A stretch of 34,536 nt of DNA, taken from assembly GCA_003142955.1 (NCBI GenBank), contig PLOH01000122.1, positions 1 to 34,536 on the forward strand. The letters run 5' to 3'. The notes under the pieces are model-generated. The model searched no databases and had not been told where the DNA came from. It was given only the letters and a program-made list of their open reading frames with translations. This DNA comes from Opitutia bacterium (GTDB lineage Bacteria; Verrucomicrobiota; Verrucomicrobiia; Opitutales; Opitutaceae). This document shows, one piece after another, positions 24,327-32,878 of the stretch; the first letter of the stretch is position 1; the number at the start of each line of letters is the position of its first letter. The translations under genes were made by a program, and so were the position numbers.

Positions 24327-25169
24327 TCAACCCTCGGCTGAGGCCGCCCCGCCGGACCACTGCAGTTTGGTGCGAAGAACGGCGAAATGCGAATAGTCGT
24401 CGCGCTGGACGAGCGCCAGTTTGAGCGGAGAAACCGAGATCTCCACGAGCGAACCCTGGCAAAAGGCCAGGTTGCGCTGGCCATCCATGGCCACGAGCAG
24501 CCGCGAAGACGCGGTGCGGTTGTAGACCCGCAGCTTGATATCGCTCCGGAAGATGATCGAGCGGTTGCTCAGCGTATGCGGGCAGACCGGCGTCATCGCG
24601 ATGACCTCAGCGGTCGGATGGATGAGCGGGCCGCCCGCCGACAGATTGTAGGCGGTCGAGCCGGTCGGCGTCGTAAAGATCAAACCGTCGCAATGGTAAT
24701 CGGCGACCAGTTCATCGCCAGCGACAACTTCCAGTCGCACCAGCCGCGAATTGACCTCGTCCTTGATCACGACGTCGTTGAGCGCGAGATCGTGCTGGCC
24801 CGGCCCGGTTGAGCAGTCGAGCAGGGCGCGCGTGGCGATCCGATAGGCGCCGGTCAGCAGCCCGGCGAAATGCGCCCGCGCCTCCTCGGCGGAAAAAGTG
24901 GTCAGAAAGCCCAGGCTGCCCCGGTTGACGCCGATGACCGGCACCTGTTCCCGCGCGGCCGCTCCCACCACGCCGAGCAGGGTGCCGTCTCCGCCAATGA
25001 CGCAGCACGCGTCAGCTCCCTTGAGAAAACCATCGGGCAGCGGAAAACGCGCGGTGTGGTCGATTTCCACGCCGGCTTCGCGCGCCGTTGCCATGAGCAG
25101 TTGGGCCAGCTCCGGCGCCCCGGTTTTCTGCTCGTTGATCACAAAGGCGAGTCGGCGGATTGGTTGCAT
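24327..25169 (-). CDS. nadK: NAD kinase
   Basis: This 280-residue enzyme phosphorylates NAD to NADP. Motifs are the GGDGT signature (59-63) in VIGGDGTLLGVV, GVNRGSLGFLT (80-90), LNDVVIKD (130-137), Asp 161 in HCDGLIFTTPTG and STAY (171-174), followed by AGGPLIHP and CPHTLSNRSIIF. The start was placed at the ATG at 25169 (MQPIRRLAFVINEQ), which matches the usual N-terminus; a GTG at 25193 would add 8 residues without a ribosome binding site. Downstream lie a hairpin and a repeat element, then the convergent EF-hand gene. The region upstream to tlyA (25170-25405) holds a REP doublet. Confidence 0.95.
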   Translation of the reverse strand: MQPIRRLAFVINEQKTGAPELAQLLMATAREAGVEIDHTARFPLPDGFLKGADACCVIGGDGTLLGVVGAAAREQVPVIGVNRGSLGFLTTFSAEEARAHFAGLLTGAYRIATRALLDCSTGPGQHDLALNDVVIKDEVNSRLVRLEVVAGDELVADYHCDGLIFTTPTGSTAYNLSAGGPLIHPTAEVIAMTPVCPHTLSNRSIIFRSDIKLRVYNRTASSRLLVAMDGQRNLAFCQGSLVEISVSPLKLALVQRDDYSHFAVLRTKLQWSGGAASAEG

Positions 25170-25309
25170 CGTGCGGAGAGGTTGGACCACCACCGGACAC
25201 TAAGGCGCATTGCCGCGGTGGCTTCAAACCCGGAATGCGGGAGATGGGCTTGGGCGAAACGATGCAGTCGAACCGTCGTTTCGCTCGCGATTGTCGAAAC
25301 CGAGCTGAT

Positions 25310-25377
25310 GTAGGGCGGGGTCGCCGGACCCCGCCATTCCTCAGAAGACGAGGCGGGGTTCGGCGACCCCGCCCTAC
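25310..25377 (+). repeat. REP doublet (REPIN), GTAGGGCGGGGTCGCCG type
   Basis: GTAGGGCGGGGTCGCCGGAC (25310 on) faces GGTTCGGCGACCCCGCCCTA, ending in CTAC at 25377; the arms are near-perfect reverse complements of 26 bases. Both ends carry GTAG. It lies between tlyA and nadK, both on the minus strand. Bases 25384-25404 beside its right end match the flank of another REP element at 29165-29185 in 19 of 21 positions. Confidence 0.78.
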
Positions 25378-25405
25378 AATTCCAATCGCATGGATTCGGC
25401 TTAAC

Positions 25406-26158
25406 CTACGCGGCCCTCCGCACCCCGAGCAGAAACTCCCGGTTGCCTTCGGCGCCGGTCAGCGGGGAGGTCATCGAGCCGAGCAGGACGGCGCCGGGCA
25501 GTTCGTGCAGGGCGAACGCCGTGACCCCGGCCAGTACCTCCGCCTGCACGGCCGGATCGCGAATCACCCCGCGACCCTTGTCCGCCTCGGCCTTGCCGGC
25601 CTCAAACTGGGGCTTCACCAGGGCGATGAGCAGGCCGCCGGGACGCAAAAAGCGCCACACGGCCGGGAGCACCGCCTTGAGCGAGATGAAGGAGAGGTCC
25701 ATCACCACTGTGTCGTACTCGGGGCGCGGGAGACCGCCCGGTTGCAGATGACGGGCATTGACTCTTTCCAGGCTGGTGACCCGTGGATCGGTGCGGAGGC
25801 GCGGGTGCAGTTGATTGCGGCCGACGTCAACGGAGGTTACATCGGCGGCGCCCGCCTGCAGCGCGCAATCCGTGAAACCGCCGGTGGACGCCCCTACGTC
25901 GAGCACGTGGGCGTTCCGCAGGTCGACGCCAAATTGCCGCAGAAAACCGTCGAGTTTCTCGCCGCCGCGACTGACAAAGCGCGGCGGTTGCTCGAGTGCA
26001 AAGGCAAAATCCGCGGGATATTCCTTGCCCGGCTTGTCGAGCCGTTGCGTACCATGGAGCACCCGGCCGGCCATGATCAGAGCCCGGGCTTGCGCGCGGG
26101 AGGCGGCGAGGCCGCGCTGCACGAGCAGTTCATCGAGCCGCTGGCGTACGGAAGTCAT
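25406..26158 (-). CDS. tlyA: TlyA-family rRNA (cytidine-2'-O)-methyltransferase
   Basis: This 250-residue protein carries an N-terminal S4 RNA-binding domain ([20 protein letters not shown], through GRVLHG) and an FtsJ-like methyltransferase domain with the AdoMet loop [20 protein letters not shown], then [10 protein letters not shown] and LVKPQFEAG, all typical of TlyA, which 2'-O-methylates cytidines in 16S and/or 23S rRNA; related proteins are annotated as hemolysin A. The start at 26158 is fixed by an ATGA overlap with the stop of the rhamnosidase gene; upstream in-frame codons belong to that gene. Whether it modifies one or both rRNAs cannot be read from sequence. Confidence 0.93.
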   Translation of the reverse strand: MTSVRQRLDELLVQRGLAASRAQARALIMAGRVLHGTQRLDKPGKEYPADFAFALEQPPRFVSRGGEKLDGFLRQFGVDLRNAHVLDVGASTGGFTDCALQAGAADVTSVDVGRNQLHPRLRTDPRVTSLERVNARHLQPGGLPRPEYDTVVMDLSFISLKAVLPAVWRFLRPGGLLIALVKPQFEAGKAEADKGRGVIRDPAVQAEVLAGVTAFALHELPGAVLLGSMTSPLTGAEGNREFLLGVRRAA

Positions 26159-28857
26159 GCCTTCTGGCCGCTCCATTCTGCGGAGAAACGAAAGCGACCG
26201 GAAACCAGCTCGCAGGTGACCGCGTCCCGGGTGCGCGCGATCCGGCTGACGCCCGGCGCGCGGTCCAGCGGTTTGCCGCCTTCGGTCACACGGGCCTGGG
26301 CCGGCACCGGCAAATGGGCGGTCGCGGTGGAATTGGCGGGCACGGTAACCTCCCAGTCGAAGCGGCGGGGCGCGGATCGCCAGGCGCTGGCGATCTCGCC
26401 CCGCGGCGCCGCGAGCTTCGCGCGGGCGGCTGTCAGGGCGCCTCCGGGGTGCGGCTGGAGCACGACATGCTTGTAACCCGGTGCGCCGGGTTCGATCTCG
26501 ATGCCGGCGACCACGGCATAGAGCCACGCGCCGATGGCGCCATAGGCGTAGTGATTAAATGAATTCATTCCGGGATCCTGGAAGCCGTGTTCCGGCGTCC
26601 AGCCGTCCCAGCGCTCCCAGAGGGTGGTCGCGCCCCGGGTCACGGGATACAGCCACGACGGGCACTCTTTTTGGTGGAGCAGACGGAAAGCGACGTCGAG
26701 ATGTCCCGTGGCGGCCAGCACGTGCGGCAGGTACGAGGAGCCCACGAACCCGGTCGAGAGTTTCCAGCCGCGGCGTTCAATGTCTTTGACGAGATCGGTG
26801 GCGACGCGGGCCCGTCGCTTGGCGGGCACCAGGTCGAAGTGCAGCGCCAGGACGCCGGCGGTCTGGGTGGGCGCGGTCAGGGCGCCTTCGCGGGTGAAAA
26901 AACGTTGCTGGAACGCCGCGCGCACCGCCTCGGCCAGGACGGAGTAGGTCTTCGCTTCAGACTTTTTCCCCAAGACCTCCGCCATGGCCGCCACCAATCG
27001 CGCACTGTGGGCGAAATAGGCCGTCCCGATCAGTTCCTTCGGCGTCCCGCCTTCGGTCTTGTTACTGTCATCGAACGCCAGCCAGTCGCCATAGCCTTCG
27101 AAATCGTGGACGGTCTTGCGACGGATGAGATCGGGGTTGGTCGCGCGCAATTCGTCGACAAAGCGCGCCGCGGCCGGGAAGCATCGTTCCAGGATGCGGC
27201 GGTCACCGCTGCACAGATAAAGAGTCCAGGGACAGATGGTCACCGCGTCAGCCCAGGCGGGTCCCCCGTCGGGTTGCAGGTCGTCGGTTGCCGGCGCGAC
27301 CGCGGGAATCGTGCCGCGCACGGTCTGCGCATCGGCGACGTTCTGCAGCCAGTGGGTGAAGAAGCTTGTAACCTCCATGTTGAAGGCCGCGGTGCGGACG
27401 AACACTTGTGCGTCCCCGGTCCATCCCAGGCGTTCATCCCGCTGGGGACAGTCCGTGGGCACGGCGACAAAATTGCCGCGCTGGCTCCAGAGGATGTTTC
27501 GTTGCAGCTGATTGATGAGTGGATCGGAGCAGGAGAACTCACCGGTCAGAGGCAGATCGGAATGCAGGACCACCCCCACGGGGTCTTCGATCTCGACGTC
27601 CGGGCCATGGATTTCGATCTCGAGATAACGGAAACCATGGAACGTGAAGCGCGGCTCAAAAACTTCGCCGGCGGTCTCTCCGCGCAGCGTGTAGTGATCC
27701 GTCGCCCGGGCCGTGCGCAGGTTGGCGAAATGGAGCCGGCCATCGGCCTCGATCATCTCGGCGTGCCGGAGCGTGACGGTGGCTCCGCTGGGGCCTTTCA
27801 GGCGGAGGCGCACGCGACCGACCATGTTCTGGCCAAAGTCATAGCGACGGATCACTCGCGAATTGCGCCCGGACGCGGCCGGCAGCAGCTGCGCCTTGAA
27901 TTCGTGCAGGGCGCGAACGGGAGGCGCGCGCATGGCCTCGAGCAGAATCGCATTGGCATGGTTGGGGCGCGTGGATTGCCAGCCGCGATCATCGAAACCC
28001 GGCTTGTCCCATCCCGGGAACTCCAGGCGCGCATCGTAACTTTCCCCCATGAGCAGATCGCTGGCGAGCATCGGGCCGTACGCGAATTTCCAAGTGGTAT
28101 CGGTGCCGATGACCTCGGTACGCCCATCGAGGTAATCGAGGGCGATTTGTGCCAGGAATTTCGGCCGGTCGCCGTAGAGCTGCCGCCCGCGCCAGGCGAT
28201 GTGGCCGCAAAACCAGCCATCGCCCAGAATCGCGCCGATGGTGTTGTCACCGACGACGACCAGGGGCGTGATGTCGAAGCACTGATAGGGCACCCGCCGG
28301 TTGTAGTCGGTCCAGCCCGGGGTCAGCTGCAGGTCGCCCACCCGCTCGCCATTGAGGCGCGCCTCGTAGACGCCGAGCGCCGTGGCGTAAAGGCGGGCGC
28401 GGGCAATGCGGGCGCCGACAAAGAAGGTGCGCCGCAGGCAAGGCGCCGGAACGCTGGTCCAACGGCCGCCGGTGAGCGTCCCGCTGATCCACTGTGCTTT
28501 CCAATCGCTGCGTTCGAGCAAACCCATTTCCCACCAGGCCCGTTCGGTGGACTCGGTCGCGCGATCGCGTTCGTCCCAGACCCGCACCCGCCACCACACG
28601 CGCTGCCGCGAACGCAGAGGCTTGCCCGCGTAGGCCACGTGCGTCGAGGTGTCGGCCAGCACCTTGCCGGTGTCCCAGCAATCGGGTTTGCCACCCGGCT
28701 CGGAAGAAACGAGGAGCTGAAAGGCGGTCTGCCGCGCCCCCCGCCGATGATTGGCGTCGAGCCACCAACTCATGCGCGGTCGGGGATCGTCCAGGCCCAA
28801 TGGATTCTCAAAATACTCGCAACGCAGATGAACGGGACGGCAAGCGGCTTGAGACAT
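26155..28857 (-). CDS. Alpha-L-rhamnosidase, GH78
   Basis: This is a 900-residue glycoside hydrolase that removes terminal alpha-L-rhamnose from plant glycosides or polysaccharides. Domains in order are an N-terminal Fn3-like/beta-sandwich ([20 protein letters not shown]), the Bac_rhamnosid_N domain (about 150-320; [30 protein letters not shown]), a CBM67-like domain ([15 protein letters not shown]), the (alpha/alpha)6 barrel with the acidic catalytic motif [14 protein letters not shown] (from Asp 469), then [25 protein letters not shown], and a C-terminal beta domain. The ATG at 28857 matches the usual N-terminus; an upstream GTG at 28929 adds an unconvincing leader. No signal peptide is evident, so it may act in the cytoplasm on imported oligosaccharides. 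Its stop overlaps tlyA. Confidence 0.94.
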   Translation of the reverse strand: MSQAACRPVHLRCEYFENPLGLDDPRPRMSWWLDANHRRGARQTAFQLLVSSEPGGKPDCWDTGKVLADTSTHVAYAGKPLRSRQRVWWRVRVWDERDRATESTERAWWEMGLLERSDWKAQWISGTLTGGRWTSVPAPCLRRTFFVGARIARARLYATALGVYEARLNGERVGDLQLTPGWTDYNRRVPYQCFDITPLVVVGDNTIGAILGDGWFCGHIAWRGRQLYGDRPKFLAQIALDYLDGRTEVIGTDTTWKFAYGPMLASDLLMGESYDARLEFPGWDKPGFDDRGWQSTRPNHANAILLEAMRAPPVRALHEFKAQLLPAASGRNSRVIRRYDFGQNMVGRVRLRLKGPSGATVTLRHAEMIEADGRLHFANLRTARATDHYTLRGETAGEVFEPRFTFHGFRYLEIEIHGPDVEIEDPVGVVLHSDLPLTGEFSCSDPLINQLQRNILWSQRGNFVAVPTDCPQRDERLGWTGDAQVFVRTAAFNMEVTSFFTHWLQNVADAQTVRGTIPAVAPATDDLQPDGGPAWADAVTICPWTLYLCSGDRRILERCFPAAARFVDELRATNPDLIRRKTVHDFEGYGDWLAFDDSNKTEGGTPKELIGTAYFAHSARLVAAMAEVLGKKSEAKTYSVLAEAVRAAFQQRFFTREGALTAPTQTAGVLALHFDLVPAKRRARVATDLVKDIERRGWKLSTGFVGSSYLPHVLAATGHLDVAFRLLHQKECPSWLYPVTRGATTLWERWDGWTPEHGFQDPGMNSFNHYAYGAIGAWLYAVVAGIEIEPGAPGYKHVVLQPHPGGALTAARAKLAAPRGEIASAWRSAPRRFDWEVTVPANSTATAHLPVPAQARVTEGGKPLDRAPGVSRIARTRDAVTCELVSGRFRFSAEWSGQKA

Positions 28858-28969
28858 GGGGTGGGGAGAAACCTCGGTCGCTGGCAGTAGACGGCGACCG
28901 AGAACAACAGACGCAACCAATGATGGCACCCCCGCATCAAATCGTCGAGTTTTCTGTGAGTTAGCTGAA

Positions 28970-28997
28970 GATCTATTAACATATTCACCCGTAACAA
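28970..28997 (-). promoter_or_regulatory. Possible rhamnosidase promoter in an AT-rich island
   Basis: On the minus strand TTGTTA (28997-28992) and TAGATC (28975-28970) are 16 bases apart. The stretch 28950-29045 is much richer in A and T than the rest of the window. Within it CATTA-CCGAT-TAATG (29004-29018) is a perfect short inverted repeat that could be an operator. Both are visual guesses. Confidence 0.3.
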
Positions 28998-29063
28998 TTT
29001 ATCCATTACCGATTAATGAACATCGCTCTCAATCGTGAGTAATGATGGCATCAGGTGATCGGT

Positions 29064-29163
29064 GTAGGAAGCCTGCTTGCCCGTTCGACAAGCACAGGGT
29101 CCCGAGCGAGGTCGAGGGACAGGCGATTCTAGTCGCGGAATCGTGAGCAAGCTCGCCTCCTGC
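29064..29163 (+). repeat. REP doublet (REPIN) interrupted by a second repeat
   Basis: The left unit begins GTAGGAAGCCTGCTTGC (29064-29080) and resumes with AGGCGATT at 29121; between them a 40-base block has been inserted. The right unit, on the minus strand GCAGGAGGCGAGCTTGCTCA, matches 14866-14885 in 19 of 20 bases. Without the block the whole would be equivalent to the element at 14866-14925 turned round. The remainder of the 28858-29267 gap, apart from the AT-rich promoter region, shows nothing I can name. Confidence 0.72.
29081..29120 (+). repeat. Inserted hairpin repeat (TTCGACAAGC..GAGCGAGGTCGA type)
   Basis: The 40-base block contains TTCGACAAGCACAGGGTCCC followed by GAGCGAGGTCGAGGGA and folds as an imperfect hairpin (TCGAC with GTCGA). 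Closely similar hairpins (TTCGACAAGCTCAGG...) are widespread intergenic repeats in many bacteria. No clear target-site duplication is seen. Confidence 0.6.
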
Positions 29164-29267
29164 AAATCGCATGGATCCTGCTTAAGGGTTCGTTTTCTTG
29201 CCGATCTCCAATTACGTTACCTGTCCCTATCCAAGATGCGGGCAAGGGCGCCTTTTGTCGGCCGTCT

Positions 29268-30122
29268 CTATCTCAGCGGCTCGGATCCTGGCGACTGGGC
29301 GGAGAGTTTTTGTCGCGCGGGCGACCAGCACGTCGTACGGCCGCCCACCGTGGCCCGCACCAATTTCGCGCCGGTCCTCGGGCAACGTCCGCCATCTTCC
29401 CAGCGGTGTTTGAACAGCCAGCGGTCCGGAATCCAGGCGTTAAGCGTAGGCGGAACCCCATCTCCGGCCCCGGCGATTGCCGCGAGCGCCAGCCGGCATA
29501 CCCGGCGGCTTTCACGCCACAAGGTGCGCGTTTCCCTCGGAGTGAGCGAGCCGGCGGTGCGTCGCGGGTGGATCGCCGCGCGCCAAAGAATCTCATCGGC
29601 CATCCAGTTGCCCACACCGGGGAACTGTTCCTGCATGAGCAAGACCGCCTTGATCGGCGCGCCGCGCCGCCGCCGAAGAAACTCCGCCACCGCGCCGGCT
29701 GTAAAGGCGTCGGAAAGGATGGGCGGAGCCAGCCGCCGCCACCACGCCGGGGGACCGGAGCCGACGGCGAACAAGATCCGACCGAACATGCGTGGATCTG
29801 CAAACACGAGGCTCCACGTCCGCTGACGAAGCACGAGATGATCGTGTGTTTGCGGCACATAACCAACGGGCTCGCGCCGCAATTCGCCGCTCATGCCGAG
29901 GTGAATCCCCAGCCAGCGGCTGCCACTGCAGCGAAACAGCATCTGTTTGGCCGCGGCCGTGGAAGAGAGCAGGATGCAGCCGGTGAGCTGGCGGGCCAGG
30001 CGCTTGGCCCCGGCCCCGCGGAACACCCGGGCGCCAGCGTGAACCTCGACGGCCTGAATCCGCCGGCCCAGCCCCGGATTCCATTGTTTGCGGTAGAACT
30101 CGACTTCCGCCAGTTCGGGCAT
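29268..30122 (-). CDS. Fpg/Nei-family DNA glycosylase with degenerate zinc finger
   Basis: This 284-residue base-excision repair glycosylase/AP lyase removes oxidised bases. After Met removal it begins PELAEVEF, with the catalytic N-terminal Pro and Glu; Lys 59 (AAAKQMLF) corresponds to the conserved phosphate-binding Lys. The helix-two-turn-helix is clear in FPGVGNWMADEILWRAAIHP (about 166-185). The C-terminal finger keeps Cys 247 and Cys 265, but the second and fourth zinc ligands are missing (GRCPRTGA and TTCWSPARQ instead of C-x-x-C pairs), while the GGRTT hairpin tip is present. It is therefore a zincless-type or altered finger. Fpg versus Nei specificity cannot be decided. It is the last gene of the four-gene operon starting with the M24 peptidase. 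Confidence 0.9.
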   Translation of the reverse strand: MPELAEVEFYRKQWNPGLGRRIQAVEVHAGARVFRGAGAKRLARQLTGCILLSSTAAAKQMLFRCSGSRWLGIHLGMSGELRREPVGYVPQTHDHLVLRQRTWSLVFADPRMFGRILFAVGSGPPAWWRRLAPPILSDAFTAGAVAEFLRRRRGAPIKAVLLMQEQFPGVGNWMADEILWRAAIHPRRTAGSLTPRETRTLWRESRRVCRLALAAIAGAGDGVPPTLNAWIPDRWLFKHRWEDGGRCPRTGAKLVRATVGGRTTCWSPARQKLSAQSPGSEPLR

Positions 30123-30133
30123 GCGAGCGGGGC

Positions 30134-30685
30134 TCAGGCCAGCGTCTGCACAAACGCGGCCAGATTCTCAAATACCGGGCTGCCGTGCCGCGCCACCTCT
30201 GGAATCGAACCGGGATCGATCTTGCCCGTCCGCACCATGATCGGATGGATTCCGGCGTTGAGCGCAGCCTGATGGTCGCTGGCGTTGTCACCCACCAGAT
30301 AGCACTGCGCCGGATCAAGACCATGGCGCGCGATCATTTCGATGATGAATCGCGGTGACGGCTTTCGGTAGGCGGAGGGCTGACCTGGCGCTTCCGGCGC
30401 GATGCAGAGGTCGGCGAAGACCGGGCGAGGCAGGGCGAGCAGTTCCTCGAGGCGCGCGTTAACCCGGTAGGTGTCGTCAATCGTGTGATAGCCGCGGCCG
30501 ATGCCCGATTGATTCGTGAAAAGAAAGAGTTTGTAACCCAGTTCGCGCGCGCGCCGGAGCGCGGCGCCAGTGCCGGGAATCAGCTCCACTCCCGCCGGAT
30601 CGGCGAGATAGACCTTGTCGACGATCAGCGTGCCGTCGCGATCGAGGAAGAGCGCGCGATCAGTCCTGACAGAGGGCTCGCTCAC
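30134..30685 (-). CDS. gmhB: HAD-family heptose-bisphosphate phosphatase-like protein (GmhB/HisB-N type)
   Basis: The 183-residue HAD phosphatase has the nucleophile motif FLDRDGTL (Asp 15, Asp 17), FTNQSGIGRG (56-65), the Lys 108 motif YRKPSP and GDNASD (132-137). Among HAD groups this is the GmhB/HisB subfamily; GmhB removes the 7-phosphate of heptose-1,7-bisphosphate in ADP-heptose synthesis. Its position right after the heptose kinase gene supports that role. However, the Cys/His zinc loop that normally lies before the Lys motif is reduced to DLCIAPEAPGQPSAYRKPSP with a single Cys, so it is a zincless member. The start is GTG at 30685, overlapping the kinase stop as GTGA. Confidence 0.83.
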   Translation of the reverse strand: MSEPSVRTDRALFLDRDGTLIVDKVYLADPAGVELIPGTGAALRRARELGYKLFLFTNQSGIGRGYHTIDDTYRVNARLEELLALPRPVFADLCIAPEAPGQPSAYRKPSPRFIIEMIARHGLDPAQCYLVGDNASDHQAALNAGIHPIMVRTGKIDPGSIPEVARHGSPVFENLAAFVQTLA

Positions 30686-31680
30686 GACGAATGCGACACG
30701 TAGGCCACCAGCTCGTCGGGCGAGAGCGTGGCCGTGCCGATCTTGCCCACGACCACGCCGGCCGCCGCGTTGGCGAAATGCGCGGCCATCTCGATGTCCG
30801 CCCCCGCCACCAGGGCGAGGGTCAGGGCGGCGATCACCGTGTCGCCGGCGCCCGAGACATCGAAAACCTCCCGGGCCGCCGTCGGGATCCTCCGGCCGGG
30901 CACGCCCTGGTGGCTCAGCAGCATGCCGTCGGCGCCGAGCGTGACGACCAGGTTCCGGGGGTGGTATTGCTCCCAGATCCGCCGGCAGATCAGCGCATCA
31001 TCGAGGCCATCCGGGTCCGGTTTCAAACCGGTCATTTCCAGTGCCTCCTTGTGATTGGGCGTGATGAGATCAAGGCCGTCCGAATCGTTGCCTCCCGCGG
31101 GCTTGGGATCGAGCGAGACGAAGCCGTGATGCTTCCGCACGATGGCGGTGATCTTGGCCATGAGTTCGGTCGTTAGCAGACCCTTGGCATAGTCGGAGAG
31201 AATCACCGCGTGGCATTTCGCGATCTTGAGCTGCAGACGGCGGAACGCCTTTTCCGAGGCAAACGTCGCGCGGTAGCGGGCGGGCGTATCCTCGGCGTCG
31301 ATCCGGCAGAGCTGCTGGTTCCGCACGACGACCCGGGTTTTCGTGATGGTGGCGCAGTCCTGCAGAAACCCGGGATCGAATCGGATGCTCCGGCTCGCCA
31401 GGTGCGTGAGCAGCCTGCCGCCGTTCGCATCCTTGCCGATCGCGCCGGCCAGCTCGACCGCGGCGCCCAACGAGGCGGCGTTGGCGGCGACATTGGCGGC
31501 GCCGCCGGCCGTGTCGGTTTCCCGATCGCGTTTCACCACGGGGACCGGTGCTTCCGGCGAGATGCGCGTGGCATCGCCCCAGATGTAATGGTCGAGCATG
31601 ACGTCGCCGACGACCAGGACGCGGAGGCCGGCGATCTTCTTGAGCAGCTGGCGGGTTTGGGCGGGTGAGATGGCGGACAT
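30682..31680 (-). CDS. rfaE1: D-glycero-beta-D-manno-heptose-7-phosphate kinase (RfaE domain I)
   Basis: This 332-residue PfkB/ribokinase-fold kinase matches the N-terminal half of E. coli HldE and forms heptose-1,7-bisphosphate for LPS inner core. Evidence: VLVVGDVMLDHYIWGDATRI, SPEAPVPVV, the GGAANVAANAASLGA substrate region, SDYAKGLLT, DPKPAGGN, ITPNHKEALEMTG, VTLGADGML, and the anion hole/catalytic base motif DVSGAGDTV. The nucleotidyltransferase half is absent and must be a separate gene (rfaE2) elsewhere. The ATG at 31680 overlaps the peptidase stop by one base (TGATG), which fixes the start; the preceding five in-frame codons belong to that gene. Confidence 0.93.
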   Translation of the reverse strand: MSAISPAQTRQLLKKIAGLRVLVVGDVMLDHYIWGDATRISPEAPVPVVKRDRETDTAGGAANVAANAASLGAAVELAGAIGKDANGGRLLTHLASRSIRFDPGFLQDCATITKTRVVVRNQQLCRIDAEDTPARYRATFASEKAFRRLQLKIAKCHAVILSDYAKGLLTTELMAKITAIVRKHHGFVSLDPKPAGGNDSDGLDLITPNHKEALEMTGLKPDPDGLDDALICRRIWEQYHPRNLVVTLGADGMLLSHQGVPGRRIPTAAREVFDVSGAGDTVIAALTLALVAGADIEMAAHFANAAAGVVVGKIGTATLSPDELVAYVSHSS

Positions 31681-32810
31681 CAGCGGATCTCCCATTCGTA
31701 ATGGTAGCGGGAAAGCAACTTGGGCCGGCTGGGCGTCACCTGCACGACGTCTTCGATGCGGCAGGCGCCGAGTCCGGGGTAATAGAGGCCGGGCTCGACT
31801 GTGACGACCGCGCCGGCCTTCAGTTCATAGTCGACGCTGCCTGAAATCCGGGGCAGTTCGTGCACCGCGAGGCCGAGGCCGTGGCCGGTGCCGTGGAAGA
31901 ACCCGGTGGAGCCGCGCGCGGTGTGCCGGGTGGGGTAGTGTTGGGCGTTGAACCACGCCACCACTCGGTTGTGCACATCCCGCCCGTTGACGCCGGCATG
32001 GATTGCGGCCAGCGCTGCCTGCTGGCCGGCCCGGACCGCGGCGACCAGGCGGCGCTGGGCGTCGGAGGCGTGGCCGCGAAGGAAGGTGCGCGTCATGTCG
32101 CCGTGATAGCCGGTCGCCGTAATGCGGGGAAAGACGTCGACGATGATGAGTTCGTGGGCCCGGAGTGGTCCGTGTCCGCTCTCATGGGGATCACAGGCCT
32201 GGTCGCCGCCCGCGGCGATGGTGTCGAGCGAAACGCCGCCGGCGCCGAGGCAGGCGGTCTCGATGGCGAACTTCAAGTCTTCTGACGTCAGTTTCCGACC
32301 GTGGTGGTAAAGCCAGTGGCCTTTGACCCGGGCGCGGCGCAACAGGTCTTCGGCGGCGCCGATACCGAGCGCGGCACAGCGGTTGCCCGCGCGGAGCGCA
32401 GTCACTTCGGCGGGGCTCTTGATTTCGCGCTCGGGAAAGATCATGCCCACGGCGGGAACAAGGCGCAGCCCTTGATCCAGGAGCTTGAGGGCGACGCCGG
32501 TGGGAAAATCATCCGGCACCGTGAAAGCACGGATCCCGTAGTGTTCTGCCAGGAGCACAATGACCTCGGCGGGACCAATGCGGCGAGCGGGCCAGCGCTC
32601 GCGCGCCTTGCGGTGCCAGGCCTCGAGCGGAAGCACGTTATCGAAGCTAGATCCGCGTTTCACCCGCCCAAGTTCCAGGGCGCTCACTACGCAGATTTTC
32701 CGTCGTCCCGCCCGAAAGGAAATAAAGGGATCGGGTACCGCGATCCGGCCAAAATAGCGTTGGTCCGGATTGTTGATCGATTCGGCGCAGAGCAGAGGTG
32801 GCGGTTGCAC
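31680..32810 (-). CDS. M24 metallopeptidase (Xaa-Pro aminopeptidase/dipeptidase type)
   Basis: This 376-residue pita-bread-fold peptidase cleaves peptides next to proline. The five metal ligands are present: Asp 225 in IIVDVFPR, Asp 238 in YHGDMTRTF, His 310 in GTGHGLG, Glu 339 in TVEPGLYYPG and Glu 353 in CRIEDVV. His 317 in AVHELP completes the substrate site. The N-terminal creatinase-like domain (about 1-130) is present but short. The start is a GTG at 32810 with CGGAG overlapping it, and no better start is seen. It heads the minus-strand operon and lies 68 bases from the divergent DUF192 gene. Peptidase versus dipeptidase preference cannot be told. Confidence 0.92.
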   Translation of the reverse strand: MQPPPLLCAESINNPDQRYFGRIAVPDPFISFRAGRRKICVVSALELGRVKRGSSFDNVLPLEAWHRKARERWPARRIGPAEVIVLLAEHYGIRAFTVPDDFPTGVALKLLDQGLRLVPAVGMIFPEREIKSPAEVTALRAGNRCAALGIGAAEDLLRRARVKGHWLYHHGRKLTSEDLKFAIETACLGAGGVSLDTIAAGGDQACDPHESGHGPLRAHELIIVDVFPRITATGYHGDMTRTFLRGHASDAQRRLVAAVRAGQQAALAAIHAGVNGRDVHNRVVAWFNAQHYPTRHTARGSTGFFHGTGHGLGLAVHELPRISGSVDYELKAGAVVTVEPGLYYPGLGACRIEDVVQVTPSRPKLLSRYHYEWEIR

Positions 32811-32878
32811 TCCGGTGAAAGCAGGGTTGAAGTTTTACCAGCACCCCATTACCCACGAAACCCGGAGAAAACGCAAAG

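Noticed and set aside
25406-26527. Longer TlyA of 373 residues
   Set aside because: The upstream codons lie wholly inside the GH78 gene and show no S4-type conservation; the ATGA overlap start at 26158 is the natural one.
26587-28890. Plus-strand frame of 767 codons over the rhamnosidase
   Set aside because: It is antisense to GH78, whose domains are all intact on the minus strand.
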